Notes: generated by a model not told the origin, from the sequence alone. A DNA stretch of 20,543 nucleotides from a virus (IMGVR_UViG_3300010334_000354:1-20543), one strand, 5' to 3'; positions 6,348-12,045 are shown, counted from the first letter of the stretch. Numbers and translations: made by a program.

Positions 6348-7102
6348 AGTATAAATCTATCTTTATCAGTGATATTCATCTAGGGACCAAAGATTGTAAG
6401 GCAGATTTACTTAACGACTTTTTAAAAACCAATGAATGTGAGACACTTTATCTAGTCGGTGACATCATTGACGCTTGGAAGATCCAGCAAAATAAACTTA
6501 AGTGGAAAGAATCGCATACAAAGGTAGTTCGACGAATACTTAAATTTGCCAAAACTGGAACTGATGTAGTTTATATTGCTGGCAATCATGATGAGTTTCT
6601 CCGACCAATGATTCCTTATGGTGTAAGTTTTGGTCGTATTAAACTTTGTAATCAGATAACGCATACAGGTCTTGATGGAAACAAATATCTAGTCATTCAT
6701 GGTGACTTGTTTGATGGTATTACCAGATTAGCACCTTGGATTGGATTCCTTGGTGATAAAGCTTATGATTTTATTTTAGACATTAATGGTAGATTTAATT
6801 GGATTCGCCACAGATTAGGTTTTGGTTATTGGTCACTAAGTAAATTTCTAAAGCATAGAGTCAAAAAGGCAGTTGACTTTATATTCAAGTTTGAATATAC
6901 TATATCTACATATGCCAAGAAACGAAACTTTCAAGGTGTAATCTGTGGACATATACACACTGCTGAAATCAAGACTATTGATGGCATACAGTATATGAAT
7001 ACAGGCGACTGGGTTGAGTCTTGCACCGCTCTAGTCGAACATTATGATGGAACCTGGGAGATACTTACTTCTTTAGGAAATCGTACAATTTGTCAACTTT
7101 GA
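6344..7102 (+). CDS. LpxH-like calcineurin-type phosphoesterase (UDP-2,3-diacylglucosamine diphosphatase family)
   Basis: A 252-residue metallophosphoesterase with a full active site: D10-I-H12-L-G, G39-D40, G80-N81-H82-D-E, H119-G-D and G202-H203-I-H205. Between them LYLVGDIIDAWK, GYWSLSKFLKHRVKKAV and NTGDWVESCTALVEH match a bacterial group annotated as UDP-2,3-diacylglucosamine diphosphatase. That enzyme cleaves UDP-2,3-diacylglucosamine to lipid X in lipid A synthesis. The substrate here is unproven, since calcineurin-fold enzymes are broad. It looks cell-derived rather than a T4 core gene. It is coupled to regA by ATGA overlap and ends one base before the next early promoter. A role in changing host lipopolysaccharide or hydrolysing another nucleotide-linked substrate is inference. 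Confidence 0.8.
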   Translation: MKYKSIFISDIHLGTKDCKADLLNDFLKTNECETLYLVGDIIDAWKIQQNKLKWKESHTKVVRRILKFAKTGTDVVYIAGNHDEFLRPMIPYGVSFGRIKLCNQITHTGLDGNKYLVIHGDLFDGITRLAPWIGFLGDKAYDFILDINGRFNWIRHRLGFGYWSLSKFLKHRVKKAVDFIFKFEYTISTYAKKRNFQGVICGHIHTAEIKTIDGIQYMNTGDWVESCTALVEHYDGTWEILTSLGNRTICQL

Positions 7103-7103
7103 G

Positions 7104-7132
7104 TTGACATTTTTCTCATTCCGTGGTAGTTT
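7104..7132 (+). promoter_or_regulatory. early promoter before the 49-residue gene
   Basis: TTGACA 7104-7109, TTTTT, 17 bp spacing, then TAGTTT 7127-7132 with TG one base before it (extended -10). The leader contains AAACCATAAGGAATGGAG before ATG 7157. Confidence 0.82.
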
Positions 7133-7156
7133 AAACCATAAGGAATGGAGATCAAC

Positions 7157-7306
7157 ATGATACCTGAACAGCTCATCCGTACTATTCTTCCAAATAATCT
7201 TGGTGCTAGATTTTGGCAACTTCATTTTGAACAAACTGAAGGAGTTCGTTTCTCAAAACGAAAGCTTCGTAGGCTTGCGGGAAAAGTATGGAATAAAAGT
7301 AATTGA
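7157..7306 (+). CDS. small basic protein, unknown
   Basis: A 49-residue reading frame starting at ATG 7157, seven bases after a GGAG and directly behind an early promoter. It begins IPEQLIRTILPNNLGARFW and ends in a basic stretch (SKRKLRRLAGKVWNKSN). I recognise no family. Small basic proteins from phage early promoters often bind host proteins or nucleic acid, but nothing here shows that. The stop TGA lies inside the TTGACA box of the next promoter. Confidence 0.65.
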   Translation: MIPEQLIRTILPNNLGARFWQLHFEQTEGVRFSKRKLRRLAGKVWNKSN

Positions 7307-7331
7307 CATTTTTCCAGAACCGTGGTAGACT
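7303..7331 (+). promoter_or_regulatory. early promoter overlapping the preceding stop codon
   Basis: TTGACA 7303-7308, 17 bp spacing, TAGACT 7326-7331 in a TGGTAGACT extended -10 context. Its TGA is the stop codon of the upstream small gene. The leader repeats AAACCATAAGGAATGGAG before ATG 7356. Confidence 0.85.
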
Positions 7332-7355
7332 AAACCATAAGGAATGGAGATTGAC

Positions 7356-7427
7356 ATGATTACTACTCTATGTGCCGGATCATTTAAACTTAAAAAAGGA
7401 TTATATTATGACTATTGTTGGTATTAG
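7356..7427 (+). CDS. possible 23-residue leader peptide
   Basis: ATG 7356 sits seven bases after the GGAG of a conserved early leader. The frame runs 23 codons (ITTLCAGSFKLKKGLYYDYC, then W-Y) to a TAG, overlapping the start of the next small gene in another frame. It may be a leader peptide coupling translation of the downstream membrane protein, or what remains of a gene shortened by deletion. The leader and its spacing argue that it is translated. The peptide itself shows no function. Confidence 0.4.
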   Translation: MITTLCAGSFKLKKGLYYDYCWY

Positions 7428-7539
7428 TTTGTCCACTCTTGTGGAAATTTTTGTTGTTGGTTGGGTCGTAGGTGTTCTGACAGTGATTGGTCTTATTATT
7501 CTTTCATTTAATTGGTCTAAAAAGAAAAAGAAAGATTGA
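7408..7539 (+). CDS. small single-span membrane protein
   Basis: A 43-residue frame from ATG 7408, preceded by AAAAAAGGA at a suitable distance. Residues about 10-34 form one long hydrophobic segment (LVEIFVVGWVVGVLTVIGLI). The tail is strongly basic (WSKKKKKD), which predicts a cytoplasmic C-terminus by the positive-inside rule. No family recognised. It shares the promoter at 7303 with the 23-codon frame and ends within the next TTGACA box. Confidence 0.7.
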   Translation: MTIVGISLSTLVEIFVVGWVVGVLTVIGLIILSFNWSKKKKKD

Positions 7540-7564
7540 CATTTTTCTTGATTTGGTATATATA
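7536..7564 (+). promoter_or_regulatory. early promoter overlapping the preceding stop codon
   Basis: TTGACA 7536-7541 followed by TTTTT, 17 bp spacing, TATATA 7559-7564. The TGA inside TTGACA ends the membrane-protein gene. The leader has TATGGAGG before ATG 7593. Confidence 0.82.
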
Positions 7565-7592
7565 AAATATATGCACTTTTATGGAGGTTGAT

Positions 7593-7766
7593 ATGGATGT
7601 TGAGACTTATACTTTTCCGACTATGAATGATGGCCGGATTGTAGTCGAAGAGGCTTACTGCAACCTCATTAATGCTTATCGCAATGGTGATACTCTCAAG
7701 CCTGAAATGCTTGACTGGATGGACTCAGCCAACACGTGGCTCATTACTACTGAGACTAAGCTCTGA
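7593..7766 (+). CDS. small acidic protein, unknown
   Basis: A 57-residue acidic protein beginning MDVETYTFPTMNDGRIVVEE. I start it at ATG 7593, placed correctly after the GGAGG. An in-frame ATG at 7581 overlaps that ribosome site, the same situation as at 14291 and 17532. It contains helical-looking stretches (VVEEAYCNLINAY, EMLDWMDSANTWL) but no motif I can name. Its stop shares a base with the next ATG (TGATG), so the two are probably coupled. Confidence 0.7.
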   Translation: MDVETYTFPTMNDGRIVVEEAYCNLINAYRNGDTLKPEMLDWMDSANTWLITTETKL

Positions 7767-8005
7767 TGCGACCTTCATCTACAGGTCGCAATCAAGTGAG
7801 AACAAATGGTTCAGTCAATCCTGCTCCTTCGCTTGGTCCTATTCTTTCCGCTTCAGGTAAGGTAGTTTATCTTACAGATAATGAATGCAACTTTTTAATA
7901 GAATGTATTAATTTTCTTGTTGAAGAAGCTAAAGAAGCTGGACCAATCACGGACTTTGAAGAAAAGTGTAGTATTGATCTCATAAACAAACTAACGGTCC
8001 TGTAG
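7766..8005 (+). CDS. hypothetical protein ending at a tRNA-like sequence
   Basis: A 79-residue frame. The first 30 residues are Pro/Ser/Asn-rich and unstructured-looking. Residues 32-77 (VVYLTDNECNFLIECINFL, then KCSIDLINKL) look like a genuine alpha/beta domain. The ATG overlaps the upstream stop and sits at the base of a perfect 8-bp hairpin (7767-7790). Translation may therefore depend on ribosomes arriving from the upstream gene. No ribosome site is obvious. The stop TAG is part of a tRNA 5'-end-like sequence (7996-8008), so the present C-terminus may be altered by rearrangement there. No family recognised. Confidence 0.55.
   Translation: MRPSSTGRNQVRTNGSVNPAPSLGPILSASGKVVYLTDNECNFLIECINFLVEEAKEAGPITDFEEKCSIDLINKLTVL
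7767..7790 (+). other. perfect hairpin at a coupled start codon
   Basis: TGCGACCT and AGGTCGCA pair perfectly over 8 bp around an 8-base loop. The stem includes the TG of the start codon at 7766. No T tract follows, so it is not a standard terminator. A structure controlling translational coupling is more likely. Confidence 0.5.
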
Positions 8006-8008
8006 CTC
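7996..8008 (+). other. tRNA 5'-end-like fragment
   Basis: GGTCCTGTAGCTC follows the tRNA layout: a 7-base acceptor strand, then TA and a GCTC D-stem strand. What follows lacks the GG of a D-loop and the closing GAGC, so no tRNA folds here. The acceptor strand could pair at 5 of 7 positions, one of them G-U, with the orphan tRNA 3' end at 8853-8859 beyond the endonuclease. It may be the broken 5' half of that gene. Confidence 0.3.
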
Positions 8009-8044
8009 CAGATTAACATTTGAACCTGTCAAAATACTAAGAAT

Positions 8045-8052
8045 TATAAATA
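8045..8052 (+). promoter_or_regulatory. T4-type late promoter box for the EDxHD-like endonuclease
   Basis: TATAAATA 30 bases before the endonuclease ATG at 8083, on the same strand, with GGAG as ribosome site. It is the same box found before both GIY-YIG genes. Confidence 0.65.
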
Positions 8053-8082
8053 TAAAGTATTATAGGTTCGAATGGAGATTTT

Positions 8083-8868
8083 ATGAAGTTATGTCCAAGA
8101 TGCGGTAATGAAAATATTAGAGTTAAAGCAAAATATTGTAGTGACAAATGTTCACATCAACACGATGATAAAACTAAATTACTTCTCAGTGAAAAACGTA
8201 AACAATATTTAAAGGATAATCCAGATAAGCATGTATGGAAAAGACATACTAAATTTAAATCTGGTCCTTGTGAACATTTAAAGAAATATTTAATTTCTAA
8301 AGGTTTAGTTTTTATTGAAGAGTGGCAACCCCTTCAATCTAAATTTTATTCTATTGATATTGCATTTCCAGATATAAAGCTTGGTATTGAAGTAAATGGT
8401 AATCAGCATTACGATAGATTTGGAAATTTAAAAGATTATTATAAACTTAGACATAATGAAATTGAAGCATCGGGATGGATTTTAATTGAATTACATTATT
8501 CAAGTTGCTATAACATAGAACTAATAGATAAGATTATTAGTATTCAATTTCAACCAGATTACACTGAATATTTTAAGATTGCGGAAGAAAGAAAAATTAG
8601 AAAAATTAAAAGGACAAAAAAAGAAGTAGGTGAATCTGTGAGGAATAAAACAGATTTAAGATGGAGTCCATATAAAGATTTAATTTTAACTTCTACTATA
8701 GATTTTACTAAATTCGGTTGGGTTTCAAAAGTTTCAAAAATATTAGGTATAAAAACACAAAAGGTAAACGGATGGATGAAACGACATTTGCCTGTCTTTT
8801 ACGAAGAAAAATGTTTTAAACGAGCCTCTGTTGTCGTAGGTTCGAGTCCTGGTAGGCGCACCACTTAA
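8083..8868 (+). CDS. Vsr/EDxHD-like homing endonuclease
   Basis: A 261-residue protein with an N-terminal zinc knuckle (C4, C7, C19, C23 in CPRCGN and YCSDKC). The nuclease core YSIDIAFPDIKLGIEVNGNQ (89-108) continues H-Y and then YYKLRHNEIEASGWILIEL. The spaced D92, E103 and QHY resemble the PD-(D/E)XK fold of Vsr, DUF559 and EDxHD homing endonucleases such as I-Bth0305I. WVSKVSKILGIKTQKVNGWM near the end looks like a DNA-binding helix-turn-helix. The last residues (SVVVGSSPGRRTT) are encoded by the 3' end of a tRNA gene, so the frame reads through tRNA-derived DNA. It lies directly before an intact tRNA, a location known for T4 seg genes. It is A+T-rich compared with its neighbours. Confidence 0.75.
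   Translation: MKLCPRCGNENIRVKAKYCSDKCSHQHDDKTKLLLSEKRKQYLKDNPDKHVWKRHTKFKSGPCEHLKKYLISKGLVFIEEWQPLQSKFYSIDIAFPDIKLGIEVNGNQHYDRFGNLKDYYKLRHNEIEASGWILIELHYSSCYNIELIDKIISIQFQPDYTEYFKIAEERKIRKIKRTKKEVGESVRNKTDLRWSPYKDLILTSTIDFTKFGWVSKVSKILGIKTQKVNGWMKRHLPVFYEEKCFKRASVVVGSSPGRRTT
8836..8863 (+). pseudogene. orphan tRNA 3' end (T-arm, acceptor strand, CCA)
   Basis: GTAGG, the canonical T-loop TTCGAGT and CCTGG (imperfect stem) are followed by the acceptor strand TAGGCGC, discriminator A and encoded CCA at 8861-8863. It is 6 bases before the intact tRNA, as in a tRNA cluster. No cloverleaf 5' half is present upstream, where the endonuclease coding sequence lies, so the gene appears broken by the insertion. 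Confidence 0.6.
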
Positions 8869-8869
8869 T

Positions 8870-8944
8870 GCTCCCGTAGCACAAAGGTCAGTGCTGATCG
8901 CTCATAACGATTAGATTGGTGTTCGAGTCACCACGGGAGTACCA
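8870..8944 (+). tRNA. tRNA with CAT anticodon (Ile2 or Met)
   Basis: A complete cloverleaf. Acceptor GCTCCCG pairs with CGGGAGT (G-U at 1-72). The D-stem is GCAC/GTGC. The anticodon stem GATCG/CGATT closes loop CTCATAA, the T-stem is TGGTG/CACCA with loop TTCGAGT, and discriminator A and CCA are encoded. Anticodon CAT can mean methionine, or isoleucine if a host lysidine synthetase (TilS) modifies C34 to read AUA. C4-G69, C5-G68 and the G27-U43 wobble are features of bacterial tRNA-Ile2, which makes Ile2 somewhat more likely. An AUA-reading tRNA would suit A+T-rich phage genes. Confidence 0.93.
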
Positions 8945-8954
8945 AGGATATATA

Positions 8955-9089
8955 ATGAAATTAAAACTACGTCTTTACAATGTTATTCATGATTTACTTC
9001 CGATTTTTGTTCTTGGTGGAACTATCGGGCTATTGTCACATACTTCTACTAAAGCACTTGAAAAGTTTAAGAAGAAAGACACAAAGTGA
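8955..9089 (+). CDS. small membrane protein after the tRNA
   Basis: A 44-residue frame from ATG 8955, preceded by AAGGATATATA. It has a basic N-terminus (MKLKLRLYNVIHD), one hydrophobic segment at about 14-28 (LLPIFVLGGTIGLLS) and a lysine-rich tail (KFKKKDTK). No named family. The stop overlaps the GTG start of the next gene (GTGA), giving coupled translation. It is probably an inner-membrane peptide. Confidence 0.65.
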   Translation: MKLKLRLYNVIHDLLPIFVLGGTIGLLSHTSTKALEKFKKKDTK

Positions 9090-9430
9090 AACCTCTTATT
9101 CATGCGAAAGTTTCAGTAAAGCGTTATGGTGGGCGTGTAGAAGATTATCTCGCGATCCATGAGTTTATCGACTCTTCTAAGATTGCAATGCCAGATGTTC
9201 GGCATAGAGCAATTCTTCACAGTTCATTTGGTATCTATCTAGCCGAAAAGCAATTTGGTACTTATATCACAAATGCTGCAGGTAAAGATGTTTCGGTCAG
9301 AGATATTGCCGAAGAGCATGTTCAAGAAGATCTTGGGTTTATTCCCACAATTGAAACCTGGTTAGAAGAACTACCTTTAAAGCCATGGATGAGTGGTGCC
9401 AAGAAGCGCCGTGTTGAAAGGATTGATTGA
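9086..9430 (+). CDS. DUF6915-like conserved protein
   Basis: A 114-residue protein starting at GTG 9086, which overlaps the upstream stop. It reads HAKVSVKRYGGRVEDYLAIH, then FIDSSKIAMPDVRHRAILHS, then FGIYLAEKQFG, and later VSVRDIAEEHVQEDLGFIPT and a WLEELPLKPWM tail. This pattern of His, Arg and a late 'DIAEEHVxEDLG' segment matches a small phage and bacterial family I remember as DUF6915, whose function is unknown. The conserved histidines (DVRHRAILHSS) could bind metal, but that is speculation. Its stop overlaps the next ATG. Confidence 0.7.
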   Translation: MKPLIHAKVSVKRYGGRVEDYLAIHEFIDSSKIAMPDVRHRAILHSSFGIYLAEKQFGTYITNAAGKDVSVRDIAEEHVQEDLGFIPTIETWLEELPLKPWMSGAKKRRVERID

Positions 9431-9693
9431 TGCCTTATACTAATGCTGAAATTGCAATGATGTTTAATGATGAAGATCCAAAACTTACTATTATTAAAGA
9501 GAGTGATTGGATATGCCTCAGTAAGAGATCATTCAGAACATCTTATGTAAAGATCGAAGATAAGTACTATGAAATTGAGCAATGTCGTTCGGGTTCTTAT
9601 TTCACTGATTATTACTACGAAGATCCCGAGGTCTATGAGGTTACTCCTAAGGAAGTCGTGATTACCAAGACAGTTTATGAGAGGATAAAGTAA
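9430..9693 (+). CDS. hypothetical acidic protein
   Basis: An 87-residue protein starting at ATG 9430, overlapping the TGA of the gene before (TGATG). I prefer it to TTG 9427, three bases earlier. It begins MPYTNAEIAMMFNDEDPKLT and has a tyrosine-rich middle (SYFTDYYYEDPEVYEV), suggesting beta structure, then a C-terminal EVVITKTVYERIK. No family recognised. Both ends overlap neighbours, so it is the middle of a coupled trio with the DUF6915-like gene and the deoxyribosyltransferase-like gene. Confidence 0.7.
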   Translation: MPYTNAEIAMMFNDEDPKLTIIKESDWICLSKRSFRTSYVKIEDKYYEIEQCRSGSYFTDYYYEDPEVYEVTPKEVVITKTVYERIK

Positions 9694-10166
9694 TGGCTAT
9701 AATCTATAAAGCACCAGAACTTGTTCCTTATAATAACAATAAAGAGTTTCGTATCTTCCTTGCCGGTTCGATTGATATGGGTAAGGCAGAGAATTGGCAG
9801 GAACGACTAGAACGCGAACTTGCCGAATATGAAGATGATGTAGTTATTTGCAACCCTCGCCGGGATGATTGGGATTCTACCTGGGTGCAATCAATTAACA
9901 ACCCTCAGTTCAATGAGCAGGTAACCTGGGAACTTGAAAATATCGATAATGCGGATCTTGTAGTTTTCTACTTTGATCCTAATGGGCAGGCACCGATCAC
10001 ACTTATGGAACTTGGTCTTGTAGCTGGATGGGAAATTCCAGCTATTGTTTGTTGCCCTGATGGCTATTGGCGCAAGGGAAATGTCGAGATGATCTGCGAT
10101 AGATATGGCATCGCACTCTGCACCAACATTGATGATTTTATTGCTTTGATTAAAGAGGAGATCTAA
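9693..10166 (+). CDS. nucleoside 2-deoxyribosyltransferase-like protein
   Basis: A 157-residue protein of the Rossmann-like nucleoside 2-deoxyribosyltransferase superfamily. The first strand and loop read IFLAGSIDMGKAENWQERLE. CNPRRDDWDSTW and QFNEQVTWELENIDNADLVV follow, then YFDPNGQAPITLMELGLVAG. The glutamate in LMELG corresponds to the catalytic nucleophile of the family. Classical members move deoxyribose between bases. The phage subgroup may hydrolyse or remodel modified nucleotides and is not well characterised. The TAATG overlap couples it to the gene before. Together with the dCMP deaminase and MazG-like enzymes it suggests active management of the nucleotide pool (inference). Confidence 0.8.
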   Translation: MAIIYKAPELVPYNNNKEFRIFLAGSIDMGKAENWQERLERELAEYEDDVVICNPRRDDWDSTWVQSINNPQFNEQVTWELENIDNADLVVFYFDPNGQAPITLMELGLVAGWEIPAIVCCPDGYWRKGNVEMICDRYGIALCTNIDDFIALIKEEI

Positions 10167-10167
10167 G

Positions 10168-10428
10168 ATGAAATATTCTACAGAACAATGGTGGCATGTC
10201 TATCTTTATCTTATTATTTCTACTTTTCTTGTTGCTGCTTTTACTGCTACAATAACTCAGATTAGTACCATTCCATTTCTTATTTCATTTGGAGCTATGG
10301 GCTTTATTTCTGGTGCTGCATTTCTAGCTGAATCTACTGTAACGGGTGCTACAGCTAAGGCGGGCGGTCTGTTTTTCACTTGTTTGACTTGTATTTTAGT
10401 TTGTTATTTTCTACCAATTCCCAACTAA
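10168..10428 (+). CDS. three-span membrane protein
   Basis: An 86-residue hydrophobic protein. Likely membrane segments are residues 11-27 (VYLYLIISTFLVAAFTA), 34-55 (IPFLISFGAMGFISGAAFLA) and 66-83 (GGLFFTCLTCILVCYFLP), with short polar links. ATG 10168 is preceded by GAGGAG. Function unknown. A holin-like role cannot be excluded, but there is no endolysin beside it. The stop overlaps the end of the opposing endonuclease gene by a few bases, marking the left edge of that insert. Confidence 0.72.
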   Translation: MKYSTEQWWHVYLYLIISTFLVAAFTATITQISTIPFLISFGAMGFISGAAFLAESTVTGATAKAGGLFFTCLTCILVCYFLPIPN

Positions 10429-11255
10429 GGAGATTTGATATGAGTGCATTTAGTTCCGTGCCATCTTCTATAATTGGCTTTATTTGTTTTCTTACCACAA
10501 AATTCACATTCATGATCTATTATATTTAAATGATTTGCTAATCCAACTTTATTTTTATTAATTCCAACTAATTCACCTGAAATAAACTTTGGATCATCTT
10601 TAGAAACATTATATGTGTATCCTAGTTTATCTTTAACTGTTACCATATTAATTTTACTTTTGTTTGATTTTCCAATTTTTGATTTTGATTTTTTAATTCT
10701 GGTTTCAGGCGTATCAGATAATCTTCCTTTACTCCACAGATCCGGTAAATCACCTTTTATTAATTTTTCAAATTTGCCATCGTTTGCCCAATAACTTCCT
10801 TTATTTCTTTTGCCTATAGATTCTCGAGATTCTTCAGAAAAATATTGTCCAGATTTATATCCTAGAGATAGATAAAAATTCTTTTCTTCAGATGTAATAT
10901 AAATAGTTTTACCGTTTTTGTTTACTGGAATTTTATTCTTTATAGATCCTGAACCAAAAAAGTTCGAGTCTACTGCATTTTTCATATTAATATACAATGG
11001 ATTGTGCATAACATTAAATAACACATGAATTTTTCTTTCATATAACAAGGCATCATTTCTATTTTCAAACCTTTTTATTATCTTGATTTTAAATAGATTT
11101 AGGTTATTTTTAAGTTCCAATTTAAATATATTTTTAAATTGTTTACTTGAGACCGAACCGAAATAACCATTTTCTACATTTTTAATTGATGAACTTCCTA
11201 TATAAAATGGTGGCATTAATTTACCTGAATAAATTGTAAGATATACGCAATACAT
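10425..11255 (-). CDS. GIY-YIG homing endonuclease with C-terminal zinc finger
   Basis: A 276-residue seg-like free-standing endonuclease against the direction of all neighbours. The N-terminus YCVYLTIYSGKLMPPFYIGS carries the two GIY-YIG strands, then GYFGSVSSK and a conserved YINMKNAV. The middle is basic with SIGKRNKGSYW. Near the end a CEFCGKKTNKANYRRWHGTKC-type element, with cysteines at the CxxC pair and a late His/Cys, is the small zinc finger common in these phage enzymes. AGGAG and an exact TATAAATA box precede ATG 11255. On the plus strand, GGAG and an orphan ATG at 10441 lie inside this gene, perhaps the displaced start region of the gene now beginning at 11310. Confidence 0.88.
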   Translation of the reverse strand: MYCVYLTIYSGKLMPPFYIGSSSIKNVENGYFGSVSSKQFKNIFKLELKNNLNLFKIKIIKRFENRNDALLYERKIHVLFNVMHNPLYINMKNAVDSNFFGSGSIKNKIPVNKNGKTIYITSEEKNFYLSLGYKSGQYFSEESRESIGKRNKGSYWANDGKFEKLIKGDLPDLWSKGRLSDTPETRIKKSKSKIGKSNKSKINMVTVKDKLGYTYNVSKDDPKFISGELVGINKNKVGLANHLNIIDHECEFCGKKTNKANYRRWHGTKCTHIKSP

Positions 11256-11274
11256 AATTTGTTCTCCTTAACTC

Positions 11275-11282
11275 TATTTATA
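11275..11282 (-). promoter_or_regulatory. T4-type late promoter box for the second GIY-YIG gene
   Basis: TATAAATA on the minus strand, 19 bases before the ATG at 11255, with AGGAG between. Spacing is nearly the same as for the first GIY-YIG gene. Confidence 0.7.
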
Positions 11283-11309
11283 AAATTAAACTTTAACGAT
11301 GGTGATAAA

Positions 11310-12005
11310 ATGAAGGTAAATATAGGACCATATAGAAGAGATCTAGTTCCAATCTCATCTTGGCAGCGCAGATATGAACAATGGAGATCAGAAGATCATT
11401 ATCTTGATGAGGCTGATTACACCTGGTATGATAAGATTATCATGAGATCTTTTGATTTTCTTTATAGTGTCTTTCTTCCATTGAACTGTTGGTCAAATAA
11501 CAGACCTCGTAAAGTTAAAGTACACATTGATGATTATGATGTTTGGGGTGCCGATCACACTTTAGCAATGATTATTCATCCTGTTCTTGTCAAGCTCAAA
11601 CAATGTAAGCAGGGTTCACCTAATGTAGATGATGAGGATGTTCCAGAGCATCTAAAGTCTACATCTGCCGGTCCTAAAGAAAATGAATGGGATACCGATG
11701 AGTTTCATCATACTCGTTGGGACTATGTTCTTGATGAAATGATTTGGGCATTCGAGCAGCATACAGACGAAAACTGCAATGATAATCAGTTTCATCATAA
11801 TCCTGAACAACTTGATATTTTATTTGAGCCTATCACGGAAGGTGATCTTGCTGGTAAGGCATACAGTACCATAAAGATGAACCACCAAAAAGATCCTAAC
11901 AAACCTAAGTACTGGATTGACGAAGAAGGTAAGAAAGCACATTATGAACGGATTGACAACGGCCGCCGATTGTTTGCTAAATACTTCAGTTCTTTATGGG
12001 ACTAG
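11310..12005 (+). CDS. conserved phage protein of unknown function
   Basis: A 231-residue soluble, acidic protein with many Trp, His and Asp residues. Landmarks are WSNNRPRKVKVHIDDYDVWG, ADHTLAMIIHPVLVKLKQ, VDDEDVPEHLKST, and then WDTDEFHHTRWDYVLDEMIW. This set of blocks recurs in hypothetical proteins of many large phages, to my memory, without assigned function. The paired histidines and aspartates (DEFHH, HHNPEQ) could bind metal. I start it at ATG 11310, after a weak GGTGAT site. An earlier in-frame ATG at 11259 lies inside the endonuclease promoter region and is unlikely. The weak ribosome site may result from the endonuclease insertion just upstream. Confidence 0.75.
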   Translation: MKVNIGPYRRDLVPISSWQRRYEQWRSEDHYLDEADYTWYDKIIMRSFDFLYSVFLPLNCWSNNRPRKVKVHIDDYDVWGADHTLAMIIHPVLVKLKQCKQGSPNVDDEDVPEHLKSTSAGPKENEWDTDEFHHTRWDYVLDEMIWAFEQHTDENCNDNQFHHNPEQLDILFEPITEGDLAGKAYSTIKMNHQKDPNKPKYWIDEEGKKAHYERIDNGRRLFAKYFSSLWD

Positions 12006-12045
12006 TTTTTAATAAAAAATTAATCTCGATTTATGACTATTTTTG

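Noticed and set aside
7672-7860. 62-codon plus-strand frame overlapping two small genes
   Set aside because: It is out of frame with genes that have a promoter and coupled starts, has no ribosome site, and its composition is unlike a real protein.
8006-8835. Group I intron in a tRNA anticodon loop
   Set aside because: Only about 70 bases lie between the tRNA-like 5' piece and the endonuclease, and the frame runs into the 3' piece. There is no room or visible sequence for an intron core, and the halves do not rejoin into a cloverleaf.
8788-8863. A complete 76-base tRNA overlapping the endonuclease end
   Set aside because: The length and an almost complementary acceptor strand (TTGCCTG) are suggestive. 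However, no anticodon stem forms and the D-arm is only T4/A4 without conserved G residues.
10441-10530. Short frame from ATG 10441 with a good GGAG
   Set aside because: It is made from sequence antisense to the GIY-YIG gene. It is more likely a leftover start region than a gene, and is reported only as a finding about the insertion.
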